From positions 1,426,001-1,490,000 of the forward strand of contig AP026125.1 in NCBI GenBank assembly GCA_030295235.1: a stretch of DNA of 64,000 nucleotides, in the 5' to 3' direction. The stretch comes from Fistulifera solaris (taxonomy: Eukaryota > Bacillariophyta > Bacillariophyceae > Naviculales > Stauroneidaceae). The notes beneath the pieces were generated by a model that ran no database searches, was not told the DNA's origin, and saw only the letters and a program-made list of their open reading frames with translations. The position numbers and the translations under genes are program-made. Position 1 is the first letter of the stretch; each line of letters opens with the position of its first letter. Below are positions 35,090 to 45,800 of the stretch, one piece after another.

Positions 35090-35339
35090 GAAACGGACGT
35101 TTCGTATACGTAGTAAGACAATGAAGATTTAGTTGACAGCTTTACCTGGTATCGCAATGTCATCAACAATGCGGTTCATGAGGTCGACGCATACCTCGTG
35201 ATATAGATACGCGCGCTGCACACTACATGCTGGCGAGCCAAGGCCAGACGGCCATGATGATATCCGTGAGGAGTCATGAGTGAAATTCAGTCTTGGTTAC
35301 GAAGACTTAAGTTTGGGATCATAACGAAAGTACTTGCGC

Positions 35340-36690
35340 GATCCAGAAATTCTGGAAACTGTGTTTGGGATTATAGTTACAGAAGTTGCGCAATATAGAA
35401 ATTCTGGATACTGTGTTTGGGAAAATAATTGAAGAAGTTGAGCGTTCCAGAAATTCTGGAATCGTTAATTATGATCATACAGAAATTCTGTGGTGGTCCA
35501 GAAATTCTGGACCAGTATTTTCGATTCGACCGCAATGCTGTGCCCTTTCGAGAAATTCCGGAGACGGTGTTTGGGATCATAACGAAAGAAACTGAGCGTT
35601 CCAGCAATTCTAGAAACTTTGTTTGGGATCATAAATGAAAAAGTTGCGCGTTCCAGAAATTCTGGAATCGTTAATTATGATCATACAAAAATTCTGTGGT
35701 GGTCCAGAAATTTTGGACCAGTGTTTTCGATCTGACCGCAATGCTGTGCCCGATCCAGAAATTCTGGAAACTGTGTTTGGGATCATAACGAAAGAAACTG
35801 AGCGTTCCAGCAATTCTAGAAACTTTGTTTGGGATCATAAATGAAAAAGTTGCGCGTTCCAGAAATTCTGGAATCGTTAATTATGATCATACAGAAATTC
35901 TGTGGTGGTCCAGAAATTCTGGACCAGTGTTTTCGATCTGACCGCAATGCTGTGCCCGATCCAGAAATTCTCGAGAGGGTGTTTGGGATCATAACGAAAG
36001 AAACTGAGCGTTCCAGCAATTCTAGAAACTGTGTTTGGGATCATAAATGAAAAAGTTGCGCGTTCCAGAAATTCTGGAATCGTTAATTATGATCATACAG
36101 AAATTCTGTGGTGGTCCAGAAATTTTGGACCAGTGTTTTCGATCTGACCGCAATGCTGTGCCCGATCCAGAAATTCTGGAAACTGTGTTTGGGATCATAA
36201 CGAAAGAAACTGAGCGTTCCAGCAATTCTAGAAACTTTGTTTGGGATCATAAATGAAAAAGTTGCGCGTTCCAGAAATTCTGGAATCGTTAATTATGATC
36301 ATACAGAAATTCTGTGGTGGTCCAGAAATTCTGGACCAGTGTTTTCGATCTGACCGCAATGCTGTGCCCGATCCAGAAATTCTCGAGAGGGTGTTTGGGA
36401 TCATAACGAAAGAAACTGAGCGTTCCAGCAATTCTAGAAACTTTGTTTGGGATCATAAATGAAAAAGTTGCGCGTTCCAGAAATTCTGGAATCGTTAATT
36501 ATGATCTTACAGAAATTCTGTGGTGGTCCAGAAATTCTGGACCAGTGTTTTCGATCCGACCGCAATGCTGTGCCCGTTCTAGTAATTCTGAAGAGGGTGT
36601 TTGGGGTTATTACTCATTGTTTGGGATCATAACGAAAGAAAATGAGCGTCTCAAGCATTCTGGAAACTGTGTTTGGGATCATAACGACAG
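35340..36690. repeat. 206-bp satellite with palindromic cores and dimeric higher-order structure
   Basis: CCAGAAATTCTGGAATCGTT recurs at 35447, 35653, 35859, 36065, 36271 and 36477, an exact 206-bp period. Each unit holds several perfect or near-perfect CCAGAAATTCTGG palindromes. Copies 35653 and 36065 share one set of variants (a TTTTGG core, and CTGGAAACTG); copies 35859 and 36271 share another (CTCGAGAGGG). The array is therefore partly organised as a 412-bp dimer. Degenerate half-units flank it on both sides. Open frames of 67-69 codons on both strands repeat with it and are not taken as genes. Confidence 0.92.
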
Positions 36691-36699
36691 GGGTTGCAC

Positions 36700-37053
36700 A
36701 TTTCCCTGGAAAAAAGACGAACGAGCAGGTTACTGGTAGACGCACACATAAAGACTGTGCCGATGGTAACTGCATTGCGATAACTACACAGTATGCTTAC
36801 CAAGCTAGCATAACTTCCACTATAAACAAGTCAAACAGCTAAAAATTGTGATTATCAGTCATGAATGAATCATCACGGTGATTTCTCTAGTTTTCGACGC
36901 AAGCTTTTGTTCCATCGAACAGATTGATAGAGCAAGAGACTAAATATTCTTAAAATTTAAACTTAGTAACATCCACCGATAAATACAGGGGTAAGCACAA
37001 TGAGAAGTATAATAGGTGTAGTTTGAATCCTGCAGCACGAAATCTAGAATTTA
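36700..37053. other. Intergenic region between satellite and channel gene
   Basis: About 350 bases, AT-rich, without a gene. It should hold the 3' UTR of the channel gene. Confidence 0.4.
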
Positions 37054-39534
37054 CTATCGCATCATTTCACGTTCGAATAGAACGGCGACCAGTCTTTTGA
37101 TCTCATTCATTTCATTCACAATTTCGTGCTTTTTCTCCGCGACGAGAGACTTCATTTGCATAACTTGCGTGCGGTCCAATGCGAGTTCTTGGAGGAGTTC
37201 GTACTTGAGACCGTTTACTTCCTCTTCAAGCTTTTTGACCTGAGTTTTCCGGAGCTCATCCTCCATCTCAATATCCGAAGAATGCTTTGAAATCACGCTA
37301 GTAAACACAGCCTCACGGATCTGGGGCGGCCAGAACCAACCCATCGTTAAAAGACCCAACAAAATCCATAGCGGAATAATGAATACAGCTGCCACCACCC
37401 GTAGCAGAGTGTAAGCGAGAAAATCGAAGGAAAAGTAGCCTTCTTCGACCTCGTCCTCAAAAAGTTCTGTTATCTGCTTCCACAAATCTTTCCCGAAAGG
37501 CCGACTTTTAGTTTGCGAAACGCCCGGCGAGCCCAAGTAATTTGCGATGGCGTCCATCTCAGACACGAAATCAAGGCGATTGGTCCAGAAGACAATAGCC
37601 GCGCGTTGATCTTGAATAACCTTGTATGAATCTGATACGATCGCAATGAGCACATTGGCCAAGAGAATGACAACTAAAAACATAAACAAAACAAAAAGCG
37701 TGGTGGCTACCCCAGAGTCCGCAAAGCTGCTCTCATCGACTTCTCCCAACAACATGGTATAGACACTAAGGAACGAATCCCATAAATTGCAATATGACTG
37801 AATCTGGCTGACTTCGCACCGAGTCTCATGCAAGGTTAATTCAGGATCCTGTTCAGGCCTGATCAAGCAGTAGGGCGTTTGTTGAAATGTCGTGTGAAAC
37901 ATTTGCGCAAAGGCAATCAATATAACAATCAATGCTGTCAAGAAGGCAACAAGCCGACGGACAACGTAGAATACACCACCGACAAAGACAGCAAAGTCAA
38001 TCATCATGTTTCGTAAGTAGGAAAGCAACTTCAACCACATGATCGAAGCGCTTACAGCGGCTGCTACCCGAAAGTAGTCTCTGTCACCCGTGCCAGTGTT
38101 CATCCTTATGGTCCAAAAGAAAACCAAGAAGACCAGCGATAAATTGACGGAGTTACTTGAATCATACAAGTACAAGTTCAGTGACTTGAGAGACAGCAAA
38201 CTGATTACTTGAACAATCTCACGGAGAGTGAAGTAAGCCCCACCGACATACAACGGCAAGAGTTCGATCAAGCCTAGAGCATCATCATTAGGGTCGTCAT
38301 TGAATCGTAGCTTGATCGACTTTTCGACAGATCTGAAGTAAAAGACAATAATCATGACGAGCACGTAAAAGTCGAGCATAAGAACTGCCGTAGGAAAGCG
38401 CTGTGAAATCTTTTCGTTCAATAGATTTTGCACGATAGGCATGACAACAGCTCTTTCTGACAACCAAACCGGGAGAGACTGGAGAGCCGTCAGAAAGTCA
38501 GCACTGGGTTCTGGATTTGCGTTTAGCAAATGTTCTAAGCAGCGAAATACAGATTCTTGTTTTTCTTCCCGCTTGTCGTCTTCGGTTCGAATCGTCGATG
38601 CGTACTCGGCCAAGACACGTAGCGGGAGGGGCCCGTTGTCAACCGAGTTGACAATCTCTCGATTCAGACTCAATAACAATCGGACCGCGGAAGGCACAGA
38701 CTTTCGTCCTGCATTCGATAGTGCGAAGTGAAGAGGCGTGCGATCACGCTTATCTTTTGTTTGAATCGCTTCAGGGTAAGCGTCCGTGAGCACATAAAGA
38801 ACCTCTTCCGACGCACCAAACGCACACGCGTAATGCAAGGGCTGTTAAGTTTTATGAGAGATTGTGAGATGTAGAGCACAGCAAATCGAAACATAGCACA
38901 AAGGAAAACGTACCAACATTCCAATTTCGTCAGGAAGTTTCGCTGCTCCCGATGAGCTCAACAGAAAGATAACATCCGGAGAGGCAGGCTTGTCACCCAA
39001 TGCAAAGTGTAGCGGCGTACGTCCGCGTCGATCGACGGCTGTCTTACTTTCCGGATAAGCGTCCGCCAACGCCTTGATGACCTCGGCCGAAGACCCGGAA
39101 GCGCATAGATAATGAATGGGCAGCCAGCCGAACGAATCCGGCCATCGAACAGTATCAGCCGCGATAGACAAGAGAACATCAATTACGTCCAGAGGAGGTA
39201 CGTGTCGACACGCAAAGTGCAAGGCCGTCAAACCGGACTCTCCTCGTTGTTCGGCCGCAGCTCGAACTTCAATGGCGTTGCGAGATGAGAGCCACTCTCT
39301 CACAGGATGCCAAGATTCTTCTGCTTCAATGTGTGATTCCGGGGTGTCTTTTGGAGCTTTGGCTCTTGCACAGAGAAAGTTGAGCAGCATCACATCGGGG
39401 ACGCTGTCATCACCTGTTGTAAAGGTGTCATTCGCGTCGCTGAGGAAGGAAGCCTCTTCACGCATGTTGTGCATTCCAGCGTCCTCTTGGCGTGCCGGGC
39501 CCATTTCGTACGATTCATCGTCATCTTGCGACAT
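37054..39534 (-). CDS. Ankyrin-repeat TRP-like cation channel
   Basis: Exon 1 39534-38914, intron 38913-38842 (GTACGT...AACAG, 72 nt, phase 0), exon 2 38841-37054; 802 residues. Residues 95-330 are ankyrin repeats (GLTALHFACRHVPPLDVIDV; GRTPLHFAL; LPLHYACAFG; DRTPLHFAL). Six hydrophobic segments follow (AVLMLDFYVLVMIIVFYF, LVFLVFFWTI, FAVFVGGVFYVVRRLVAFLT and others). A pore loop reads LWDSFLSVYTMLLGEVDESS, then the S6 helix LFMFLVVILLANVLIAIVSD. The tail is a coiled coil (ELRKTQVKKLEEEVNGLKYE). The fold is that of TRP channels; the GEVD sequence suggests a cation pore. The stimulus is unknown. Confidence 0.85.
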
Positions 39535-39862
39535 GGTTATGTTCTTTTTATCAAGAAAATGAGGTAATTATTGTTTTTCCGAATGCCGTTCCTTTGCTTT
39601 AAACAACAATAACTCATTCAATCGTCGAGAGACATTTTCTGCGCTTTTTTGTCCCGCCTCATCTCGATGACTTTTTCTTTTCTAAATGAAAGGTATCCTA
39701 GCGGTATAAAGCTCAAATAACTCGAAACTCTATGGTAGCAGATGAAGCCCGCAGCAATGCGAACAGAGACGACAAAAACAGCCTTTTTTCGCGGACGCTT
39801 TTTTTCATTCAAAAAGAAATGGGAAATAAAAAGAAAGGCAAAGCATTTGTAATAATACAAAC
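39535..39862. other. Divergent promoter region of channel gene and ATG4
   Basis: About 330 bases between two divergent start codons, rich in poly-T/poly-A tracts. No further element is defined. Confidence 0.4.
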
Positions 39863-41418
39863 ATGACTACCGCGTCAATTTCGTGTGCCATAGACCGTAA
39901 CGATGCAAGCTTTCCGACGGACACTCATTGTTCACGAAAGGATGAACAAAGTCTACAAACAACGGCGGATGAACATGACGCAACCGAATATCGCAATCCA
40001 CTCATGAATTTGTTCGGAAGCAATAGCACGAAGCGTTTTGATCAAAATGAAACAGAGTTGGATGATATTCGTGTTCTTTCTTTCGTCAGCCGAGAGCGCG
40101 AACCCGGCTTTGACGATTGCCCCGAATACAGCTATGATTCTGACAATGAAAATACTTCACAGAACGATTGTCATGAGACACATGGTTCCGACGACGCACA
40201 CGGATCCTTGCAAGCTTACATTCTTGGAAAGAAATATCATCCCGTTCATGACTACACGCTTCGGAGAGAGGACGAAATATCACTATTTTGGTTCACCTAT
40301 CGCTGCGATTTTCCCGAAATAAAGCCATATCGAATTCAAAGTGATGCTGGCTGGGGTTGTATGTTGCGATCCGCTCAGATGATGCTCTGTCAAGTCTTAC
40401 GACTACATTACAAATCACGTACATGGAGACCTCCCAAGTCGTTAGCGGCACGGCGACAAGACCCATTCGTCAGTAGATTGATGACTTGGTTTGCCGATTT
40501 TCCATCGACCACAGAATGTTTTTATTCCTTTCAGAATATGGTAGCGGCTGGACTGAACTATGATAAATTACCTGGCGAATGGTACGGACCTGGCACGGTG
40601 AGCTTTGTCATTCGCGATTTAGTAGCTATACATGACCAACAAAGGCAAGAGCTCGACAAGACTCTATTTCGAGTGCACGTTGCAAGTCAAGGCACGGTGT
40701 ATCGTGACGAGGTACGCCGATTAATGATACAAGGCGCAAATACCGCTGCAGCTCTTACAAAAGGAGGAACCGCATCGAGGCCAGGTGCTGCGCATCCGCT
40801 AGACCACGCTGCTTGGGAAGAAGATCATCTTGAAAAAGTACCCGACTGGGACACTGCCTTGCTGCTATTGATCCCTTTGCGTTTGGGTCTGAAAACATTT
40901 AATTTGGACTACGTCCGAGCACTTGCACATACCTTTTCGTTGCCTCAGTCTGTCGGCGTGTTGGGGGTCGCCCACGTGGAGCGCGGTATTTTTACGGCGC
41001 ATTTTCCGATGGATCAAAAATTTTTGGTCTCGATCCGCATACTGTTCAAGCTGCACCACAGCGTGCTTCTGTGAGCATCAACGGAGAGTTGTCGTCAATG
41101 ATAGATTTATCAGACGAAAATCTTCGGTCCATACATACAGCCTACCCCGAATCTATTTCGCTCGAGAAAATGGATCCGAGCATCACCCTTGGGTTTTACT
41201 GTGAAAACGAACGTGATTTACAATTTATTTTTGAAAGCGTACAACAGTGGAAGACCGAAAATCCTGGGTCGCCGGAGCTGTTTACGACGGCAAATTATTC
41301 GCCGGACTACGCAGCAAATATTTCGTCAACCATGAAGAAAATCATGCTATCCAGTTCCTCGCTCCTTGACACGGAGGAAGATCAAATAAGCGACGAAGAT
41401 GACTATGTCATGCTGTGA
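39863..41418 (+). CDS. ATG4: ATG4 cysteine protease (one frame break)
   Basis: About 519 residues. ATG4 trims and delipidates ATG8 in autophagy. The catalytic Cys is in SDAGWGCMLRSAQMMLC. The regulatory and active-site segments continue to LPQSVGVLG. At 40963-40967 (GGGGG, one G short) the frame changes; downstream the catalytic Asp and His are present in GLDPHTVQ, and the C-terminal region ends EDQISDEDDYVML. That last tetrapeptide YVML after acidic residues fits an ATG8-interacting motif, as found at ATG4 C-termini elsewhere. Upstream of residue 130 the protein is acidic and probably disordered. No introns. Confidence 0.88.
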
Positions 41419-41673
41419 GGTATCCGAAGGTATAACGTTGACAAAATTTCATCTATTTTTATAATAATTTAATTTAACCCAAATTTGTTATCGAGTGCTG
41501 CGCGTTGCTGCGCGATGCATAGATTGAATACCGCACCCGTAAAGAAAGTCCATCCACAATCGCACTGGTATCCAATTGTATGCTGCAACATGTGAGCGGT
41601 TTTAAAAGCACCAGAACAAAAAAAACTTCACCATGGCGCGCAAAATTTTTATTGCAAGCATCACATGATAACC

Positions 41674-41677
41674 AAAA
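41674..41677 (-). terminator. RNA polymerase III terminator (TTTT) of the permuted tRNA
   Basis: Minus-strand TTTT one base after the GCGTT arm that closes the precursor; the right place for Pol III termination. Confidence 0.7.
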
Positions 41678-41776
41678 GAACGCTCATAAGACCGGCACTC
41701 TAACCACTGAGTTACTAAGGCATTTAGCAATACCTTAGGCGAGGTTTGAACTCACGACCTCCGGCTCACTAGCGTT
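41674..41776 (-). tRNA. Circularly permuted tRNA-Ile(UAU) gene (3' half upstream of 5' half)
   Basis: On the minus strand the 3' half comes first: 41766-41731 = A38, GCCGG, variable loop AGGTC, T-arm GTGAG-TTCAAAC-CTCGC, acceptor CTAAGGT, discriminator A. After a 9-nt linker (41730-41722) comes the 5' half: 41721-41685 = acceptor GCCTTAG, TA, D-arm ACTC-AGTGGTTA-GAGT, G, CCGGT, CTTATG. Joined, all four stems pair (acceptor 7 bp with one G.U, D 4, anticodon 5 with one U.G, T 5 with one U.G). The loop is CTTATGA, anticodon UAU. The outer flanks AACGC (41776-41772) and GCGTT (41683-41679) are complementary, and both strands carry a TGA bulge, giving a bulge-helix-bulge-like junction at the usual 37/38 intron site. 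T-arm and D-arm wording agrees with eukaryotic tRNA-Ile(UAU). No CCA is encoded. Confidence 0.85.
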
Positions 41777-41795
41777 GGGGTTAAGCCATTTTATC
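41775..41795 (-). promoter_or_regulatory. TATA-like box and CAA start motif upstream of the permuted tRNA
   Basis: Minus strand GATAAAATGG at 41795-41786 followed by CCCCAA at 41780-41775, spaced like the upstream TATA-like box and CAA start motif of plant tRNA genes. The internal A and B boxes are in inverted order in this gene, so an upstream promoter would be useful. Confidence 0.4.
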
Positions 41796-41829
41796 CTCAA
41801 CACCCGCGTGTTGACACTATGGTTCGAAC

Positions 41830-42505
41830 AGCGCAACTGACGAATTTCATGCTATACAAAGTTGTTTCTTTTGTAGACACTAGTATTAGCTGTACCGTAT
41901 CTGGAATTAAGATTAAGGATATCTCCGCTGCAGCAAGCAGTAAAAGCAAAAGCCATCGAAAAAAAACGACCATGATGACGACCACCAGCGATGCATATAA
42001 AAAGTGCGGCCGCTGCTGTCCCCTTGCAATCAAACACTCTCTCTTCCGGCCTTACCGATAGACTAACACAAATGGTTACTTTCGAGCACATGACGAAGCT
42101 CGTAACCGCATTAGAAGCATCGCAATCTAAACTTTTGACCTATGGCACCAATTGATACGTTAGTTGACTTGATGATTGAAATGCAATACGAATTATATGA
42201 GAAGTTACTACGGTGCCTTAGGGTGTCTCGAATAGAGACTTCTCATTTGAACAGAGAGATTCTCATTGAATCATCCGAACCTAGAGCGTACCAGTCCCGG
42301 TTGATTCGTGAATCAACCATACACTGTAGTTTTTTATAAAATAGAAAAAATATCCTCAATAAACAAAAAGTCAGCGAGCGCGACCGTCTCAATAAAGAAA
42401 ACCCAGCCTACGTGACTCTCTCTATCAGCACAGCCATTTCCAGTTCAACTTTATCCTTTTGCAGATCTTCCTATCCTTTCCTTCTTCAAAAACGCTATAT
42501 GTCGT
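41830..42505 (+). pseudogene. Decayed partial duplicate of the LSM2 5' region
   Basis: This stretch aligns in order with the DNA upstream of LSM2 at 49390-50330. Shared blocks include ATGCTATACAAAG, AAGATTAAGGATATCTCC (AAGATTTAAGGAATTTCTCC in the other), CGACCATGATGAC, AAACACTCTCTC, CTTACCGATAGACTA, an ATGG start context at 42071 and CGTAACCG...GCATCGCAATCTAA. After an unrelated 310-bp insertion comes the LSM2 exon-2 start CTTTTGCAGATCTTCCTATC at about 42461. It stops after roughly ten codons. It lacks the rest of LSM2, so it is a broken copy. Confidence 0.8.
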
Positions 42506-42832
42506 ATCAAGATTATGTCTAATGTTTATCACTATTTCGTGTTGTGCCGCGATCGTGCTCGCACGGAACATTGGATCACATACAAGTCCACCGACTCAGA
42601 GCGAAGGCCCGATTCACTAAATCGGAAAAGCAATCAACCAATACTCTGTTTACAATGAAAAATTGACCAAATCGCTTTGCCGAAAGCGTGCATCAAAGTG
42701 TCAACTTGCGATAAGATGGCAACCCAAAACTTACTGTCCGCACGAACGCGTCTCGTGGCTTTTCTACGCTCATGCGTCTACGCCACCCCAATTATTTTCT
42801 TTTAGATGCAATATAATTAGTTTTCTTACTTC
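42506..42832. other. Intergenic region, nothing recognised
   Basis: About 330 bases downstream of the accessory gene at 42833-46371. No gene, RNA or repeat was recognised. Confidence 0.4.
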
Positions 42833-45800
42833 TTAGTCTTCCCCAGAATCGTCGTTGAATGCATTGTCATTTTCGTCAACCGGCGCTTCATCCGAGGGCT
42901 GGACGTTTGTCACTTCCAACAAGTCAGAAGGATCGTCGAGCATCACTTGCGAAAGTTCGGAAAGCTCAGACGATACCGCAACAATTTCTTCCAAAGGTTC
43001 TAGAACGACACAGGGGGGTGGTCCCTCCGACCCTTCTGTCCTCTTGGCATTACGCAACAACCTCGCCGCTCGCTGAATTTTCTTTGTCTCATTGTAGCAA
43101 TCATTGCACTTTGACTGCTATTGCTTCCAACAATCCCACGCATCATAGAACTTATCAAGGTCCTTTGCTTCAAAGCACTTAGAACATATTTTCTGGTGAG
43201 GTAGTTCATTCGTACGGTCAACTTTGCTTCTTGCAATTTTCCCCGTCTTCGGCTTTTTGCAAGCAGCTGGCTTTCTCTTGGGCGCGAGCTTAATGGTCTT
43301 TGTGACTTTGGTCTTTGATTTACCCATCCCCATATTATCATCCATTCCCTCATCATCGGAGTCGTCAGAATCATCACCCTGAAACGGATCCTGGCGACCC
43401 AAGTCACTTTCGAGTCCCTTCTGCCGGTGCGTGGCTAGCTTTTTCAACCGTTCCACCTCAAAATTCTCACCCTGGTCACTATCAGCGTCGTCGTCGTAGT
43501 CAAAACAGGTTTGCGGAATCGTCGGAGGCACTATCTGCACGTCAAAGTTTATGCGGTTTCGATACGAGTGATTCTTTCGATGCTCTATTGCTTTTTCCCT
43601 TGCTCCTTCTTCCCCCCAATCTCGAGTAGAAAAATATGCTGGCCTTGGAATTGAACCAGTGGGTCCGCTTGATGTGTATTCACGACCCAATGCCACCCAC
43701 TGTGATGGTTTATCAACGTTCTTACTGCTCCTGAAAACACCAAGTACTGTTCCGTCTTCGCGTCGTTGCCCTTCTGTTCGGTCTTTCTTTTGGTTGTTGG
43801 CTTGATGGATAACCCCTCGTGGCAGCAGATTTCCACAGCTATTGTTTGTACGGTCTATGTCGGCATGGTCACATGTTTGGCCTCTCTTCAATTTCTTTCC
43901 GGTATGGCATTCAACGGCAAATCGAGAGAAATTTACAGTCCTTTAACACGCGCAATCGTAAAAGTGATCCGAAATGAAATCCTCCCATCCACTCTGCTGA
44001 CCCTCATTTGAATGGGGACGTGTCTTTTGGTTCGAGAGTTATAGACATACGTCCCTTCGTCGTTGACGTAAAGATACGGAAAACGAGGGCTTTTCCGCCA
44101 ATTATCTATGCCCTTGTGAAAGCGATTCTTGTCGCGAAACAGTGTATATGTATCGTACGTTTTCTCCTTCTCACTAACATAGCAAATCCAGAAAAAGATT
44201 TTGATGAGTCGTCTCGATGGTTTTCTAGTACGCAAGAGGAAAGTGGAAAATACCTTTTGTTTTGCTTCAGATTGTGTTTCTTGCTGTTATCTGACCGCGA
44301 TACCCAAGCTAGCTTTGTAATTCGATTGTCCCAAATGGGGCCATGGTGGTGTCCGACATGCCCACGTGGTCGTCTACCACGGAATGTAACCAACATAAGG
44401 TTGTGCAGATGGAAAGTTTTGTGAGCACCATTGCAAAGATTGCAAAAGATAGTCATCATCCGGTAACCGTCACTATCCAGTCGATAACTAAGAAGGTAGT
44501 AGGTTCTGGTGAAAACATGCCCCCGGAATAGCCCAAAAATTCCATATACACACTGTCTGCGCCTCGTTTCTTGTACGTTTGCCCCCAACTGACATGGCAA
44601 CTCACGACGAAGCCATCAACATGGCAGAAATACACGACGGGATAGTGGTTGCATACTGCTCCGCAGATATTCTTTGCAGCGACAATTGTCACTTGTCCTC
44701 TATCATCACTGTCATTCATTCTCTCTCCTATATTGGTTGGCTTCAAAGTAGGGTAAGGAATGCGTTCGGTATTGTGTCCTAAAAGAAAATGCGCACGGTT
44801 GAAATCGGCCGCTTCGTCTGGGTCGGCATCAATGTCCACAGGCTGTTCGGTGTCTGCTAATTGGGGGTCCATGTCATCCTCCTCGGGCTCTGAGTCCGAA
44901 TCCGTGTCCAATTCTGCATCTGAATCAACTTCAGTGGAGCCAAAACATTTGTTCAGTTGAGCTGCATCAAATGGGATCTGTTTCAGTTTGCCAGCATTCA
45001 TCCATTCTTTGATTAGTTTTAGTGGGACTTTTACTTCTTTATGCGCATTCCCCTGGCTGGCGTTAGGAGGATTGGGGGAATTGGAAATGATTCTTGAAGA
45101 AAAAATACGCTCGTGAGTGCAGCGATCCAGATTTCATTGAAGCCCGTCCACTTACTCGTTCATGTAGTAATTATTTGTCAAAATTCTCAACAAATCACTA
45201 TTTTCGGGATTCGTTTTCCCCGTAAAAGCCCCCGGTTCTAATTGTTGGACGCCCAAGTGTCTGCTTTCGCTCTCATCGCCTTCGCTTGAACGACTTTCGC
45301 TCTCATTGCTTACACTTGCAAGTGAATCTTCTAAATCTTCCGTTTCAAAAGCATGCTCGACGCCCCTTTTTGCTTCGTAAACAAAACCCTGAATGTCTAA
45401 GTCTTTGGCGCCGTACGTATCTAGAATGAACGACGTCAGCGACGCCTGTCCCCTGCAGCGAGTGCGCGTAGCACACTTCGTAGTAGGGTTCTGATGAGAA
45501 TCGACAAAGTCGAAAATGATGTCGCCATCGTCACTGGCGTACTTCAACACGCAGAAAACATGATCGCCGATGAGGATTGTGCCCGCTGCTTCCTGGCTTG
45601 CGGTCGCCAGTGCGCTCAAGAACTCATGTAGTGTCCTATCGTCTTTAATCGTCCCTTCATACCCCGGAGATCCGTCAGGTGAGTCAATCCGTTGCAGGTC
45701 GGACAAGAGTTCCGCATTCACATGCAAATGGTCGAGAAAACCATAGCGTGTCGGATTTTGTTTCCGTTTCTTTTGTCCTTGATTTTGCACCGGTCGGGGA

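Noticed and set aside
35377-36462. Ladder of 67-69-codon frames on both strands
   Set aside because: By-product of the 206-bp satellite; the same peptide recurs on each unit and on the opposite strand.
41685-41766. Two tRNA halves as unrelated pseudogene fragments
   Set aside because: All stems pair between the two halves, the outer flanks are complementary and a Pol III terminator follows; random fragments would not give this.
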